From assembly GCA_013398175.1 (NCBI GenBank), contig VZRZ01005967.1, positions 993,032 through 1,057,031 on the forward strand: a stretch of 64,000 bases of DNA, in the 5' to 3' direction. Positions 9,157 to 22,010 of the stretch are shown here, in pieces (position 1 is the stretch's first letter; each line of letters begins with the position of its first letter). Below the pieces are notes generated by a model. That model saw only the letters and a list, made by a program, of their open reading frames with translations, had not been told where the DNA came from and searched no databases. Source of the DNA: Climacteris rufus (lineage: Eukaryota; Chordata; Aves; Passeriformes; Climacteridae). The translations under genes were made by a program, and so were the position numbers.

Positions 9157-11834
9157 CTGATGAAATATTGCAAGTGCCATACCAAAGCCAGCTCAAAGGC
9201 AAAACTGAACTTTATTCCTCAGGCATATAAATTCTGGGAGACCAAATTAGTGTTGTGGGAGATGAAGCATCCAGTGACGATCTGAGGAGCTGAGAAAGGC
9301 CAGTGGGATTAGGGATGATGTTAAATTAAGAAATTCAAATTAAGTTAATGTTTCCTCTTGCACAGTGATGCCCAGACCTCCCTGCATCCAAGTTCACATG
9401 GTCCTGTTTGCAGAGGGAGAGACTGTAACCTGTCCCCTGGGCTATTGTGCCCTGTAGCAATGGGGTGGTGGCCAAAGAAGAAACTTGGAGTGGAGGTACC
9501 TTCTCCTGGCTTCACTTTGACTCTGGCTTGGCCACTGCCCCATGAGTTACAAGTTTTTTCTTTTCCCTCTGACGGCAGCTGGAGGAGAGAAAGGGAATTT
9601 TTCTGTGTTGGGAAAGTGAGGAACATGACCAGCTGGAGAGGAAGGGGGAAGCAGCCAGCCTCTCTTCTCCCTCCCTCTGCAGCAGGGAAACCATGCAGGT
9701 AGCACGTCGTTTGACAGAGGAGCACAGCCTCTGGGCCAGTAGCAGCCCCAGGCAGCTGCCTCCTCGGCTGCTGGCATCCTGATCCTGCCCTCTATCCCTA
9801 CTTTCTCATAAATAATTACCTAAGGACAGATCTAAAATCAATTAGCTGATCAAGGGAGTGACCTGTGTGGAAACTCAATGATGTATCTGAACTCAGACTA
9901 TGTCAATAAAAACTTCAGTCATAGCACAAGTTGAGCCAAGAGTGAGGTACATTTTCCCATAACTTCATGCATAGCCAATTCCTTGAAATTGAACAACCAT
10001 GTTCAGCCCACTTTAGGGCGTAGTCTTTTCCACCCTGACTACATATTTCTATGGTAACTACTCTTAGCAGATGAGTCTGTGTATAAATGTGTATATGTAA
10101 ATAAATAATAGATAAGTTACTAGTAAAGGGTGCTAAAACTGTTGCTCTGTTGTGTTGCAGACATCTCCTGTTTTGTGCTGCCAGCCTAGTTCTCTGTGCA
10201 GGTCTGTGCAGTCTGCATTTAGCAAAGAAGCAAAGCAAGGGGTTGGGTTTTTCACTTGAAACCTGTGTTGTGGTTTACCAGCAGCAGAGTGTAGCTGCAG
10301 TGGGCTGGCAGGGAGCAGTCTGCCCTCCATTGCAATATCAACAGGGAAAACTGGATTGTTCCTGATGCCTAATGCATAAACCTGGCAGCGGGTGCAGTTT
10401 TGGACAGACAAAGCCAGTCGTCATCGCTGTACAAAGCAATAAGGAAGAACTGCTTCCTAATTTGTCAGTTTTGGAGCTAATATGTGAAGTTAGGAAGCTT
10501 TTCCATCTCTAATAATTTAAAAAATCATCAGGAAAAAATTACACTTTCTGCTGTATTTCCATATCGCTTGACTCCATGAATCCCCCTTCTCTCGACGAGG
10601 TGGGAGCTGAGTGGTGGAGCCAGAACATGTTTGACTGTATGGAATTTTTTCATTTCTTGGATAATTTTTTAAACTTTTTTTGCTTTCCTCGCTTCACACT
10701 TTCCAAAGCATAATGGTCTGAGAAGTAACAGGCTCTGTCATGTCTTTTAAGATGCAAGAAACGTTCCACTTGCCTCAGAATTCTGTATCTTAAGGAGCAA
10801 GCCTTAGACAACAAGATCCAAAAAGCTCAGAGTCATATGATATTCAGGTCAGGAAGAATTTGGCATTGTTATAGGGGCTTACACCTCACTGCAAGTGCAA
10901 TCCCACCCAAAGCAGCCCACCTCACCTTTTCACCTTTCTGAGAAATTAGACACACTTTAAGTAGCAGCAGAAAACTTCTTTAGCTTCCTTAATTTCTGTT
11001 GCAGTTTTTGCCTGGAGGTTCCTTCCTCTTGGCTGAGCTAAACACACAGGTAACTGCTTTTCTGCTTGAGGCCATCTATAATTCATGAAGTAGGTGCTCC
11101 TCTGCTGTGATCCCTCGAGGGGCATCCTATGAGCTGTGCTTCCAGACCACGCTGCTCCGCGGAATTCAGGAAAAAGGCACTGAAGTTTTGGCCACTTTAA
11201 TAAAAGCTCTCCAAACCCACAGATGAAGAGTAGAAGTTCTCTGTTCTGTATATGGTTATTAGTAAGAAAACAGAGATGTGGAATACCCAAGTTGGGTTTT
11301 TACTTCTTTTTTGTGCCATAGTTCTCCAGAACTAAGAGCACAGTGTTAGAGACAGGGACGTAAGAGTCTCTCCTTCTCATCTGATTAACCCTGTAGTTAT
11401 GCAGCAGGACTAGGCTCCCTTCTTGCTTTCTCCTGGACCTGTGTCTGAAACACAAAGTTTCTGGTGGACCCAGGCTGCAGCAGGAAACCCCGCTCCAGCT
11501 CCTCCCTAATGTGGCTGCTCTGGGGGCTGGGATGTTGGGGTGTGAGCTCTGCTTCCCTCCAGTCAGGCAGCAACCGGCACCACAATCCCACTGTCACAGG
11601 ACAGTCACACAGCAGGTGGGTCCCAGCATCATGGCAATGGCAGTGAGGCCATGGCAGCAGGGACTGAGCTTTTGCTGGAGGTGGCCGTAGGACATTGCCC
11701 AGAGTCAAGGGACACCCAGGCTGTGACTCCCCATTGCTTTCAGGTAGCTCAGCTCAGCCAAGGCGACGCGCCTCTGGGTACACAGTAGCAGAGCATAGAG
11801 ATTTAAAGCAAATCTTCACTGCCTACAGCCTCTC

Positions 11835-11924
11835 AGGTGCCTAAACAAGTTAGGTGAAGTTTTTTTTGGCTCTCTATCCTCTACATAGGCATCTAAATTG
11901 TGCACAAGTTGCACTTTAGGTGCC
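11835..11924. repeat. Patch of reiterated AGGTGCCTAA-like motifs
   Basis: The motif appears as AGGTGCCTAA at 11835, TTAGGTG at about 11850, AGGCATCTAA at about 11887 and TTTAGGTGCC at about 11915, in both orientations. This resembles the GGTGCCTAA-rich ancient repeats I remember from bird and turtle genomes. The copy is very degraded and the family call is uncertain. Confidence 0.3.
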
Positions 11925-14900
11925 TTGCTGTTTTCTTTGGATTTTGCCCTCAGCTGTGAGCAGGAGCACAGGTTTGCTCTGGCACGTGCAGCAGTAGGAC
12001 AATGTCACCCATTGACTACATCCCAGAAATCCACTCCCTGTTGCCTCCTTTTCCATTCCAGCTCTTAAACCTTGTGACAGTGATTACAAAACTCTACCTA
12101 CCATTCTATTACTGCTCCCTTACAACCAAGACTGTGAACTCAACTTCCCAGTTGTTTGATCCAATTTAAATCCCCATCTGTCTAAAGCATTCTCTCACTG
12201 GTAAAATCTCCACTTTCTGCTCTGCTTTTCCACCCTTCCCATATATATGCATTCTTTAGTCTGGATTATTTGTTTACTTTAATAATAAATTCAATAAAAG
12301 TGCTGCTCGTGTCTTTGAGTGTCCACCCCAGGCTCCTGCAGAGCTGAGGAGCAGCCAGGATAGAGAACTGAAGGGATCTCCATGCTCCAGGATTTCAGTC
12401 TGGCATGACACAGGCTACAAAACCTGGGCTTGTATGATAACAGTCTGCACTTGTTTAGTGATGGCTCCTTCGCCCTACGGTGGAGGATCTCTGGAAGCTT
12501 TATTTTACCCTAATTAATTTTCACTCCTCTCTGCTCTCATGGTTGACCTTTTCCATCAAGTCTCACAGAACAGATGAATTGTCTGTGAAACTGAGGTTGT
12601 TCAGCCAGTATTCCCTATAGCCATGTTCCTTTCCTCTCCCCTAGCGAAGCAAACCCATTGAAGCAAGCTGTTTAAGATATTTGCAAGGGAAACGGTGAAG
12701 TATTTGGCCTTGTTTTTCAATTTAAATATGCTGGTGCAAAGCATAGGCCAATTAAAGCCTCATTTCCATGGATATTTTATATGCAATCCTTGTATAGATG
12801 CACATACAATGTAAGTCACTGCTTGTTTTAGATATAAGGGCTACACCATAATAATCACTTATCATCGCTAGTCAAAAATAATTCTAAACAGATTTGGATT
12901 TTGTTTTCTGGGAAAACCATTATTTACCAAGGGAAGAGTACATGGAGGGGTCTGCCACTTGGAAAATGGAAAATTGAGGCATTCAATTCCAGCTAAGTTA
13001 TTGTTATTGTTATTTCTGCCCAAGTCCTAGAATTTATGCAATGAATTGGAAATAATAATTAATAATAAAATTGTATTTTTAATTGATTTAAATGGAAGAT
13101 GATTATTGTGGTATCAGTTGCCACTGACGCATCGTTTCAGCAAAGTGATACAGCAGAGGCTCACCCACAGAAACAATATTTGGCATGGGAAACTTCAGCA
13201 GAGGTGCTAAAGAGTCAGAGAAATTGTGAAAGAAATGATTGAAGAAAATGGCAGTACTGTCACAGAGGAGTACAGAAAACACTGGAGACTCAGTTCCTAA
13301 GTGTCCTCACCTCTGGATGTGCTGTTTACTTAAAAATTCGTTTTATTTCTCAGTGTACTTCTCTGGGGACTAGCTTTTAAAATTTGGTAGAGCCAAACCA
13401 TGGTAGCCTTTGAGTGGCTTTTTTGCAGTTTATATTGCCCTTGCTGGTAAATACAGCAATTGCCTGTTATGATTTCTGTTTGTTCTTTGGGAATATAATG
13501 ACATGTTTTTACAGATTGCTACAGATTTATATATAGTCTAAATTACTTAATTAAGAAAAGTAACTTCCTCTGCCCCAAATATCTCAGTATTGAAAGATTT
13601 ATTCATGGAAGTAGGCAAAATAAAATCATATTAGTAGTCCTGAGAGATTCAAAATTATGTGTATATTTTTTTCATCCTGAAGAATGACTGGAGACGAGAA
13701 ATTATATACAGGTATGACTCCATCATCATTAGGAGGAAACCAGCCTAATTTAACAGTGGGCAGGAGGGGCTGAACATTTTTATTCAGTCAAAAGAAGATG
13801 GTAGATAAATTATATCTCCCTGAATTTGATCAGGACAAGGAGCATGCTTCATCTTGTGAAAGGCTGTGTAATATCTTTAATAACCACAGGAATGAAGGCT
13901 TTACTCATATATCTCGTATAGAGCTACACCTCCATCAGGAAAGGAGCATTCACAACCAGCCCACAGGGAAGAGGAATATCCTGATTAGTGCCATGTTCCC
14001 CTCTGATGCCGTGGCTGTGCGAGCAGCACTGAGATGCGAAACCAACAAAGAACTCAATGTCTCCCAGCAAAACCTCTATCATTACAGAAAAATTACTCCT
14101 TGCAGGAGAAATAAGGTTTGCCAATAAAAGTGGTGTTTTGTCAGGGCTGCTTCTGGCACAGAGAGCCAGACAGGGATCCTGGCTCTTCACACCCACAACC
14201 AGCCGCCACAGTGCTGGCACAGGGCTGCGGTGCCGCTCTGGCCTCAGATGCTGAACAGGACCAAGAATAGCACTGGGTGGTTCGTTGTGTGCAATAGTGG
14301 AAAAAAAAAATTGTATTTAAATCCAGTGTTTTCCAAAAGTAGCTAAATCCAGGAGGTTATAAATTATTAACCTGTAAAGCAGAAGGTTTAGGAGACTGCC
14401 ACTTGTGTGTCCTGGAATAGTTTCTGCTACCTTTTTGGGATGGAGCAGAACCTTTCATTTAGTTATTGCTTTTCAGCAGAATTTGCAGCTGCTGCAGTTT
14501 ATCTAATCCTTGCAGCACATTTCCACTCTAGAAAAATATACAAACAATAAACAACAGAAAACTGGGGTTTGCCTCATTATTTAACTTTGTATTGTGTTAA
14601 TAATATTTTCATTACTTTTCAGTTGAGCCCATTAATTCTCTACCGTGTCCTAGCACTCTTTTGCAAGACCCCTTCTCATCCGAGAAGAGGAACGAGGAGA
14701 AAGATGTAGTCTGTGGTTAAAAACAAGACTAAAATGCAGAGACTGCTTAATGATATTATTAGTGCTTCTTTTTCCACTCTGAAGTAGGTTATGCCCATTA
14801 TGCTTTAAAAAGAAAACAAAAACGTTTGCTGGAGAAATTTATCTATTCACTACCTTTATCTGTTAATTCCTGACATAAATTTATTTTGCTTTAAAAATAC

Positions 14901-15138
14901 AAATTTTTAGTTTTGCTGTTGTTTTGTGTGCTAACGGTTTACAAAGAATACTTAAGTAGGAAAAAGTCATATACTGATGATAGGGAAAGCCAGGATGAAA
15001 TTATGAAAGCAAACCATCTTGTATGCATTTAACCTAAACTACTGTTTGCAATGTGGGCAACTGGAGGATGAGAAACTGCAGGATTCTAATGAGCTGCAGT
15101 GGTTGCAGCTCTGTACCTGCCATGCTGTCCCTAGAAAT

Positions 15139-15162
15139 GTGTATGTGTGTGTGTGTATGTAT
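15139..15162. repeat. (TG)n / (TA)n microsatellite
   Basis: TGTATG interrupts a short TG run that passes into TATA-rich sequence. Confidence 0.75.
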
Positions 15163-18100
15163 ATTTATGAGTAGGTCTGAAGGAAGGAAAACATGTGTGT
15201 AACCTTTATGATATGTAGCATGTGGTTTACTTTGATTTGTGCATATTGTCTATTAGAATGGGTGGATTAGATAAAATACATATCAATGACATCTGGAAGC
15301 ACACAACTGAAATTGTGACACCCAAAGGAGTACAAAAAAAGGAAATTTTATTGCATTAAATATTGAATGAAGTAATGCAATCTGTCAAATATTCTATCTG
15401 TTTGAAATTTAATATTTATATTTACTTATATTTTTCTTTGTTTCCTAAGTTTTTTATTGCTTATTTTTAAATTCAGGATGAACAAAACTCTTGATGGTTC
15501 CAGCTATTTTCTGAAGCTTAGAAGAGAAAGTATAATATGTCAGAAATATTGCTATATAGAATATTTGAGGAAATACAGATTGAGCTCCAATTATTGGACA
15601 TGCAGGTACAATTATCAGTCTTTATCAGCACATCCTGTTTGGGCTATCTTCCCACAAACAGCTTAGGTGTTAGTCTCATAGAAGCAGTGTATCATTCCCT
15701 TCGTCTGTTTATTTTTGGCAACTACAAATACCGTAGAGGATATTTGTTTTTGTAACACTGTAATGATGAAATAGGTTTACTGGCTGCAGTCACAAGAATG
15801 CTAAGCAGATTTGTTTAATCTCTGCAGCTTTGTTGAAAAATTTATAACTGTCTGGGACAAATTATTAGAAAAATATTGGACATTTGGGTTTACGGTTATG
15901 AGATATTTTTATAGCACTCAAAAAGGTGTGGGAGATAGCATGGGCACTTACAGCTGCAGAACAATCAGTAGAGAAAAAGTTATTAGTGCCACAGGCTTCA
16001 TGGCACAAACAGGGTACCCACAGCAGTGTGTCCTCAGGGCTAGGACGACAGGCTGGCTTCACACTCTGGGAGATATTTGCTGTCTGGGTCTTCAATGGGA
16101 CGTACGTATGTTAGACAAAGTACTATGTGCCAGATGAAAGAAATCGTGGAGCAGTTTTTACTTTTCATTGCCCAAGATGGAACCATTAGCCCAGATCTGG
16201 GGTTCAGCTATATGATGACTTTTTTCTGTCAGGATGATGTTTTTTTTGGCATTTCCTTCCACAATGGAAAGATACACCTTTGATGTGGCAAAGACAAAGG
16301 AAAGCCACAATCCCAGATCACCACTCATAACCATTAATTCTTTAATTACGAGCCCAGACTCACCCTATCTAACTTTAGGCACTTAATGAAAGTGATTTTA
16401 ATTCTGTACAGAAAGTGAATATCTTTCTGCAGAGGGACCTCCAGCAACAGGGCTTCTGACTTGAAGTCCTCAGGTAAAGCTCTTGCAGCGGAGGGGGCTG
16501 AGAGAAGGTCAGTGTTGCAAGGCAACCCTAAGCAGCAGGTCAGACCTGCAGTGTTTCTGAGACATCTGCTTTATTCCTGCCTCCCTGAGCTGAGCAGGCT
16601 CATCCTGCAAGCAGTCAACCAAAGGCTGAAGACGCAGAGAAATACAAGAAAAGAACAGCATGATGCTCCATCTGCTTTGCTTGCAGTGCTACCACACTTT
16701 TCCCCCCTTCGCTTCTTGGAGTCTAACAAGCCCAAGAGCTACTGGGTACTGCTCAGACTCAGACAAGCTGTTTTGATCGGTCACCTTCTGCTTGTCTGCA
16801 GCTCCAGTGCTCGGTTTCCACTCCTGTTTTCCCTGTAGAAGTAAGGTAAACCAGCTTTTGCTTCTACAAGTAAATTATCAGCATTGTCCACCTTGTTTTT
16901 GTCCAAAGAAGCAAAAACAAGGTAAACAACTCTACAAACAAAGCCTGACACAATGAATAGGACTTATCAACCTTTTTTTCTTTATTGCTACTGTTTTTAT
17001 CCCAGTCTCAATATTGTGTGTGATATTTCTTGCTGCATTGTACAAAGGGCCTTGTAGTACAGATGATATCTATGGATTTACACCACATTGAATATCTAAT
17101 TTTAGTTTGTTTGTTTCTGCTCCTTCACTGAACATGTTCATTGCTGGTTTTTGTTTTCCTTAACCTTGCTACTAGACACAGTATTAATGAGGGAGAAGGA
17201 GGCAAACATCTCCAGCTGCTATAGTAGTGAAATAAGCTTCATTTTCCAGTTTATTAACTTTGACCTGAAGGGCACTTGTTGCAGTTACCTCTTTGAAAGT
17301 AATATGATGTCTGTAGAAAGTATTTCTACTTACAGTTTCTTTATGCTTCTTCCCTTGAATATTCTTTTAGAAACGATTAGGACTCTGCTAACAAAATTGG
17401 TCCTTTTAACATTTATATATGAAAAATCACCTTACCAACACACCAGTATTTTGCAGGAACATGGGGTTTCTGACAAAATTGTCTTTGCTTCAGCTTGGTG
17501 ACTTGAATCTACCCTGCAATCATGCTGCTATTGCCTGTCTTGACATGTCTGTCTCTTCCTTTTATTAGGGGAATAGTGTCAAAGAGCCTTGGCATTGTCT
17601 CACCAGGAAACTGGAAAATTTTCTGCAACCTCAACTTGGATAGGAAATTCTCCTCCTCCTCCAAATTTATATTTATAAAATAAGTGTCAATGGTAACAGA
17701 GGAGTGCATACTTTAGACCAATGCAGTGGAGAAGATTTTCAAGAACTTTTATAAATTACACCTGCAAATCCACAGGAACCTTGTTACTTAGTTAGGGAAG
17801 AATGCTAGTGAGTTTACACTGAGAAAAAAGGCTCCACTGTCTTAAGTACTATGCAGAGAAATAGTAAAAAATGGCTTCTTTTCATAAGGCTTATGAAGTA
17901 GATGGCATTTAAGAGATGATGGAACGTTAGAGGCAAATGGGAATAAAACTGAAACGATACTACTCAGCAATTGACATATAGTAGATTTGAAAAATGGAAC
18001 GATAATTTTTTTCATCAAATTTGAGATATTGTATAATGCAGGCCTTAGTTTTCCCTCAGGTCATTTGTACACGTATGTTTAGTTGTTGCTGAATAGCATT

Positions 18101-20582
18101 TGGCATAAATCTTTGTTTATGATAGGGAAAATAGGATCGTGGTCATCTCAGAAGTAAGAGAACTTTTTTTTTTTAATAGCACATTTGAATAACTTAGGTT
18201 TTAGTTGTTATTTATTTTATAATTTATAATGTTAATATCATTCAGCAGATATTCCATGTGCTATTGTCTGTGATCTCTGAGTGACAGACTTGAAAGATCA
18301 GGTTGACATTAGCAAGTGATCCCACTTTGCAATCATGTAAACACATGTTTAGCTTTACATCCTTCAAGTCACATGGGTAAGTATCTCCTCTGTCAGTGAC
18401 TCAAGATTATTTTCTTCAGACAATGAACAGCAGTTGCCCAGAAAAATCCATATGTTGCTTCAGTATCATAATCCATTACCATTTTACTAGTGTTTATTTT
18501 CAATGAAAGTTTGCTGGCACTGAAATAGTTGAAACCAGGATTTTCAACACAAGTATAGATTATATCTACTCCAACAACTTTATCTCTACAATAAATATAT
18601 ACAAATTTACAAATTCATCACACTGTAATTTTCAGCTGGTGCTTAAATAATTACACATTCTGTGGTGATAACACATTGAAGGTTTGTTGTTTTTTTATGA
18701 TACCACAAGCTGGCGAGACACCTAGATCAGGCCTGCTAATGCTAATTGACAGATAAAGCATAAATCTGAGGGAGTCTGGATTCCTGCCTTTTTGCCAGTT
18801 TTTTGTTGATTGTAAATGAATTCTTTTTATCCTAGCTTTTGCTATTGAAAATGCCAGGCATTTCACTGTTGTCTTTCCTATGTGCATTTTAATCCATCAG
18901 TTCTGTTACTCCTTTAATGCCTTGTTGTTTGTTTTTAATCCAGCAGACTAAACCGATTTTCTTTTTAACTGCCTTTTAAAATCAATCATACAGGACTCCC
19001 TAATGCAAAAAATAATTGGTTCTGATGACATAGCTATAACATTGATGAGGTTTTTGTTTCTTGTTTATTTATAGAGGTGTATGACCTAGTGATAATAGCA
19101 GTGATAAACTTCTTTTGAAATATAATAGTTTACCTGCTTGTCAGGTGAATACACTTGGTTATTGCCTCTGTAGATTGTATACCAAATATTTCAAGCTTTC
19201 TGGAAATTCGCCTCCCTTCAAGGGCGTGAATCTTATTCTAAGACCTGATCCCTACATATTCTGTGATCTGAGTATATTCACACGGTATTCTTTATTATCC
19301 TTATTTTTATTATACAAGTAAATATAATTTTGAAATAGATGAAGGATTTCAGGACCTGCTCGTGCATGGTATAGATCTTCTTGAAAATAGTTCAGTAACT
19401 TTTCATAAAAGGAAAAGATTGGAAGCTTCTTTTTGAAGCCATTTTTTTGGTGAACTTAGCTCTAATTCTCACAAAAAAATTATCTCTGTAACTGAAGGAC
19501 CATAAGATCCCCCTAGATGAGGGTGAATGTGTAAAGACAAGGTCATAAACTAACAGCAGATGATCATAATAGAGAAAATAACACAGAGGTAATAGACAAT
19601 TTTAAGCAATCAACACAGAGGGCTTTCAAAAATTGCCTTCTGCAGGAAAAGATGAAGACATGCATTGTTGGCTACTGAAAGTAATGGTATAGATCCAGTC
19701 ATACCTCAGGAAGCTCCTGTTGGATAGTTCTCAGAAACAAAAAGAATACACTGGAGAAAACACTATATATTTGCTTTATTTCTAATATTTTTTCCATGTA
19801 ACATTCATTGATGGTTACAGTTGGACAGAGGACAGGGAGCAAGTTGGATTTCTGAGCTGGCCAGTGTGGCTACTCCTGTGCTTTTGGCCGCAGGTCAGTG
19901 GAAGTGTATTAATTGACCTTGTACACCTTCCCTTGCTATTAAAATGAGAAAAAAAAATCACTAGCTTGTGATTTAACAAACCGATTCTTGCCATAGCTCA
20001 AAAACCCAATTATGTTTCCTCTTTTCAAAGCAGCAACTGCCTTGAGTATCTTGGTTCTCCTTTTCTGAGTATTTCATAATGGTAGAGTTCACATGAAATA
20101 GTTGTCTTTGGCTACTGAAAGTTTGCCTCAGATAATATACATTGAGATAAAAATGGAAACAGAAAAAAGGGGTTTAAAGTTGCTGTCAGACCTAGTGTGT
20201 GCCATTTGTATAATATGCAGATTTGCAGAAGCTCAGCAAATCTGTGTTATCTTGTTAATTTTTTATTGTGAAGTCAACATGTATTATTTTCACTGGGTTT
20301 TAAGACCCCTTGTAATCCATAGGTGGTAACATCAGACAGATCTACCACATTATTTAAGTCTTAACTTGCACATCTGTGGCTATTAGCAGACAAATCTTCT
20401 ATCCATTGTACAGGGAAATAAAACCTTCAGAAAGTGTGAAAGCACCTGCCAGAATTGCAGACTTTGGGTGGTAGCAAGGGAGCCTCCTCTTTGCAGCACA
20501 ACCTGACCTTTACTCATTTTTCATACTGAAATCCCCTATGTGTTTGTACTGTAGAGCCATTGCTGTTCAATTAATTGAAGAC

Positions 20583-20604
20583 TATATATAATTTATATAT
20601 ATAT
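20583..20604. repeat. AT-rich simple repeat next to LTR D
   Basis: TATATA runs directly left of the second copy of the LTR C family. It may be the integration target and obscures any target duplication. Confidence 0.6.
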
Positions 20605-20693
20605 GTACCTACCCCGGGTCATCAGGGGAGCTCCCCGGCTGCAGCGGCAGGGGCTGTTCCCGCCCAGGGGGACAGCTCATTGGTTCCTGTGCC
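20604..20693 (+). mobile_element. LTR D: U3 start of a second copy of the LTR C family, cut by an assembly gap
   Basis: The GC-rich segment from about 20635 to 20693 aligns closely with the reverse complement of 3422-3480 in LTR C. It shares GGCAGGGGCTGT, CGCCCAGGGG and AGCTCATTGGTTCC with only scattered changes. Orientation is plus, opposite to C. The left edge reads TGTACCTACCCC after a TA run. Only 90 bp precede the gap, against 185 bp in copy C up to the same point, so this copy has a shorter U3 start (another subfamily, a deletion or a truncation). The rest of the LTR is not assembled. Confidence 0.8.
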
Positions 20694-21056
20694 NNNNNNN
20701 NNNNNNNNNNNNNNNNNNNNNNNNNNNNNNNNNNNNNNNNNNNNNNNNNNNNNNNNNNNNNNNNNNNNNNNNNNNNNNNNNNNNNNNNNNNNNNNNNNNN
20801 NNNNNNNNNNNNNNNNNNNNNNNNNNNNNNNNNNNNNNNNNNNNNNNNNNNNNNNNNNNNNNNNNNNNNNNNNNNNNNNNNNNNNNNNNNNNNNNNNNNN
20901 NNNNNNNNNNNNNNNNNNNNNNNNNNNNNNNNNNNNNNNNNNNNNNNNNNNNNNNNNNNNNNNNNNNNNNNNNNNNNNNNNNNNNNNNNNNNNNNNNNNN
21001 NNNNNNNNNNNNNNNNNNNNNNNNNNNNNNNNNNNNNNNNNNNNNNNNNNNNNNNN
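20694..21056. other. Assembly gap of 363 Ns
   Basis: All bases are N. The gap starts inside an LTR, so repeat or GC content probably broke the assembly. Any frame called across it is meaningless. Confidence 0.99.
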
Positions 21057-21951
21057 CACTATGTCCAAACCAAATTAGCAAAGTGTCTTCCAGCAGAGCA
21101 TAATATGGTCTTGGTTATGCCTTCTGTGGTCTCTTAGGGGCTCCCCTGAGCATGGGGTTGTGGCTTGCAACACTTTGTCATAACTCAAATGTCCTTTCTT
21201 TTGGTTGATGACTGTATATGCAAGACAAAGACCATGACTTTGTGCTACATCACTGTGTGGGTTGCAGATAAGCCTGAATTCCGTGCCAGGGAGGACTTAA
21301 TTGTGTGTCTCAGCTCAGTGCAGACAAACCTATACTACAGGGAATGTAAACAGAATTTTTAAGAAGTCTCGTTGTGTCAGGATTTTGGATGTACAGTGAT
21401 ACTTGGGTGCCTGTATTTGTAAGGAATTAACTTCTCAGTTGAATTTTGTTCTTTTATTCCTCAAGAACATGGAATAACATTTTGCTAAAACTGAGCAGAC
21501 ATCTTAATTCAGTTTGCTTTCGGCGTCTGTCTGCTTAATAAGAGATTTTAACAAAAGCATACCTCCCCTATAAAATTTTGCACATTTTATGCAGTCTATT
21601 AAATATTTTTATTGATACAGTATTTTATTCACTATCTTTTCTTTACTAGCCAGAACCATAGTCAGTTCTGCCACTACATTGAATGAACCTATTCTTTTCT
21701 CCAGCCTGTTGGCAGTTTGCTTTATATATGCTTCTAAATAATGCCTCGTGCTCTGTTCTCTAGGGAGTGTAATATTTAAGCCACATGTAGAGTAGGGTTA
21801 ACTCACTGGAAAAGTAGAAACTGGTTAATTTACCATTACCCATAATACATAGAAACAATCAAGTTTACAAAATCATATTCTGGGTTTCTTAAGGTGCTGG
21901 GCCATATGTTGACCCAGAATTAGTAGTGAGATCTGTTCCTGCACTTAAATG
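21057..21951. other. Unique DNA right of the gap
   Basis: AT-rich sequence with no resemblance to the internal region of a retrovirus and none to the U5 of LTR C. This favours a solo LTR inside the gap over a full provirus. Confidence 0.5.
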
Positions 21952-22010
21952 GGATCATTTAATTTCAGAGTTGAAAAGGTCCCAAAGAGTCTAATCCATC
22001 CTTTCTAGTT
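21952..22010 (-). mobile_element. Degraded CR1 3'-end fragment (tentative)
   Basis: GGGATCATTTAATTTCAG followed by GTTGAAAAGGTCCC and GTCTAATCCATCC resembles the reverse complement of the CR1 3' end (typically an ATCATT run, then TTGGAAAAGACC, then AGTCCAACC). The terminal octamer repeats are nearly gone. The match is short. Confidence 0.45.

Larger units (their letters stand above)
7639..20603. other. Unique non-coding DNA, 13 kb
   Basis: Mostly AT-rich single-copy sequence without a recognised exon, RNA gene or further LTR. GC-richer patches occur at about 9345-9780, 11400-11770 and 14130-14260. They carry frames of 100-126 codons on both strands, none of which I recognise. AT-rich blocks at 12660-12900 and 13000-13130 are possible conserved non-coding elements. 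Simple repeats and a small reiterated-motif patch at 11.8 kb are listed separately. Confidence 0.5.

Noticed and set aside
9345..9725. Overlapping 114- and 126-codon frames on opposite strands with a CTTGCACAG acceptor-like start
   Set aside because: Neither frame is recognisable and they overlap almost completely, as expected from a local GC rise.
20575..21103. Frames of 134-167 codons on both strands
   Set aside because: They are mostly unknown residues translated from the 363-N gap.
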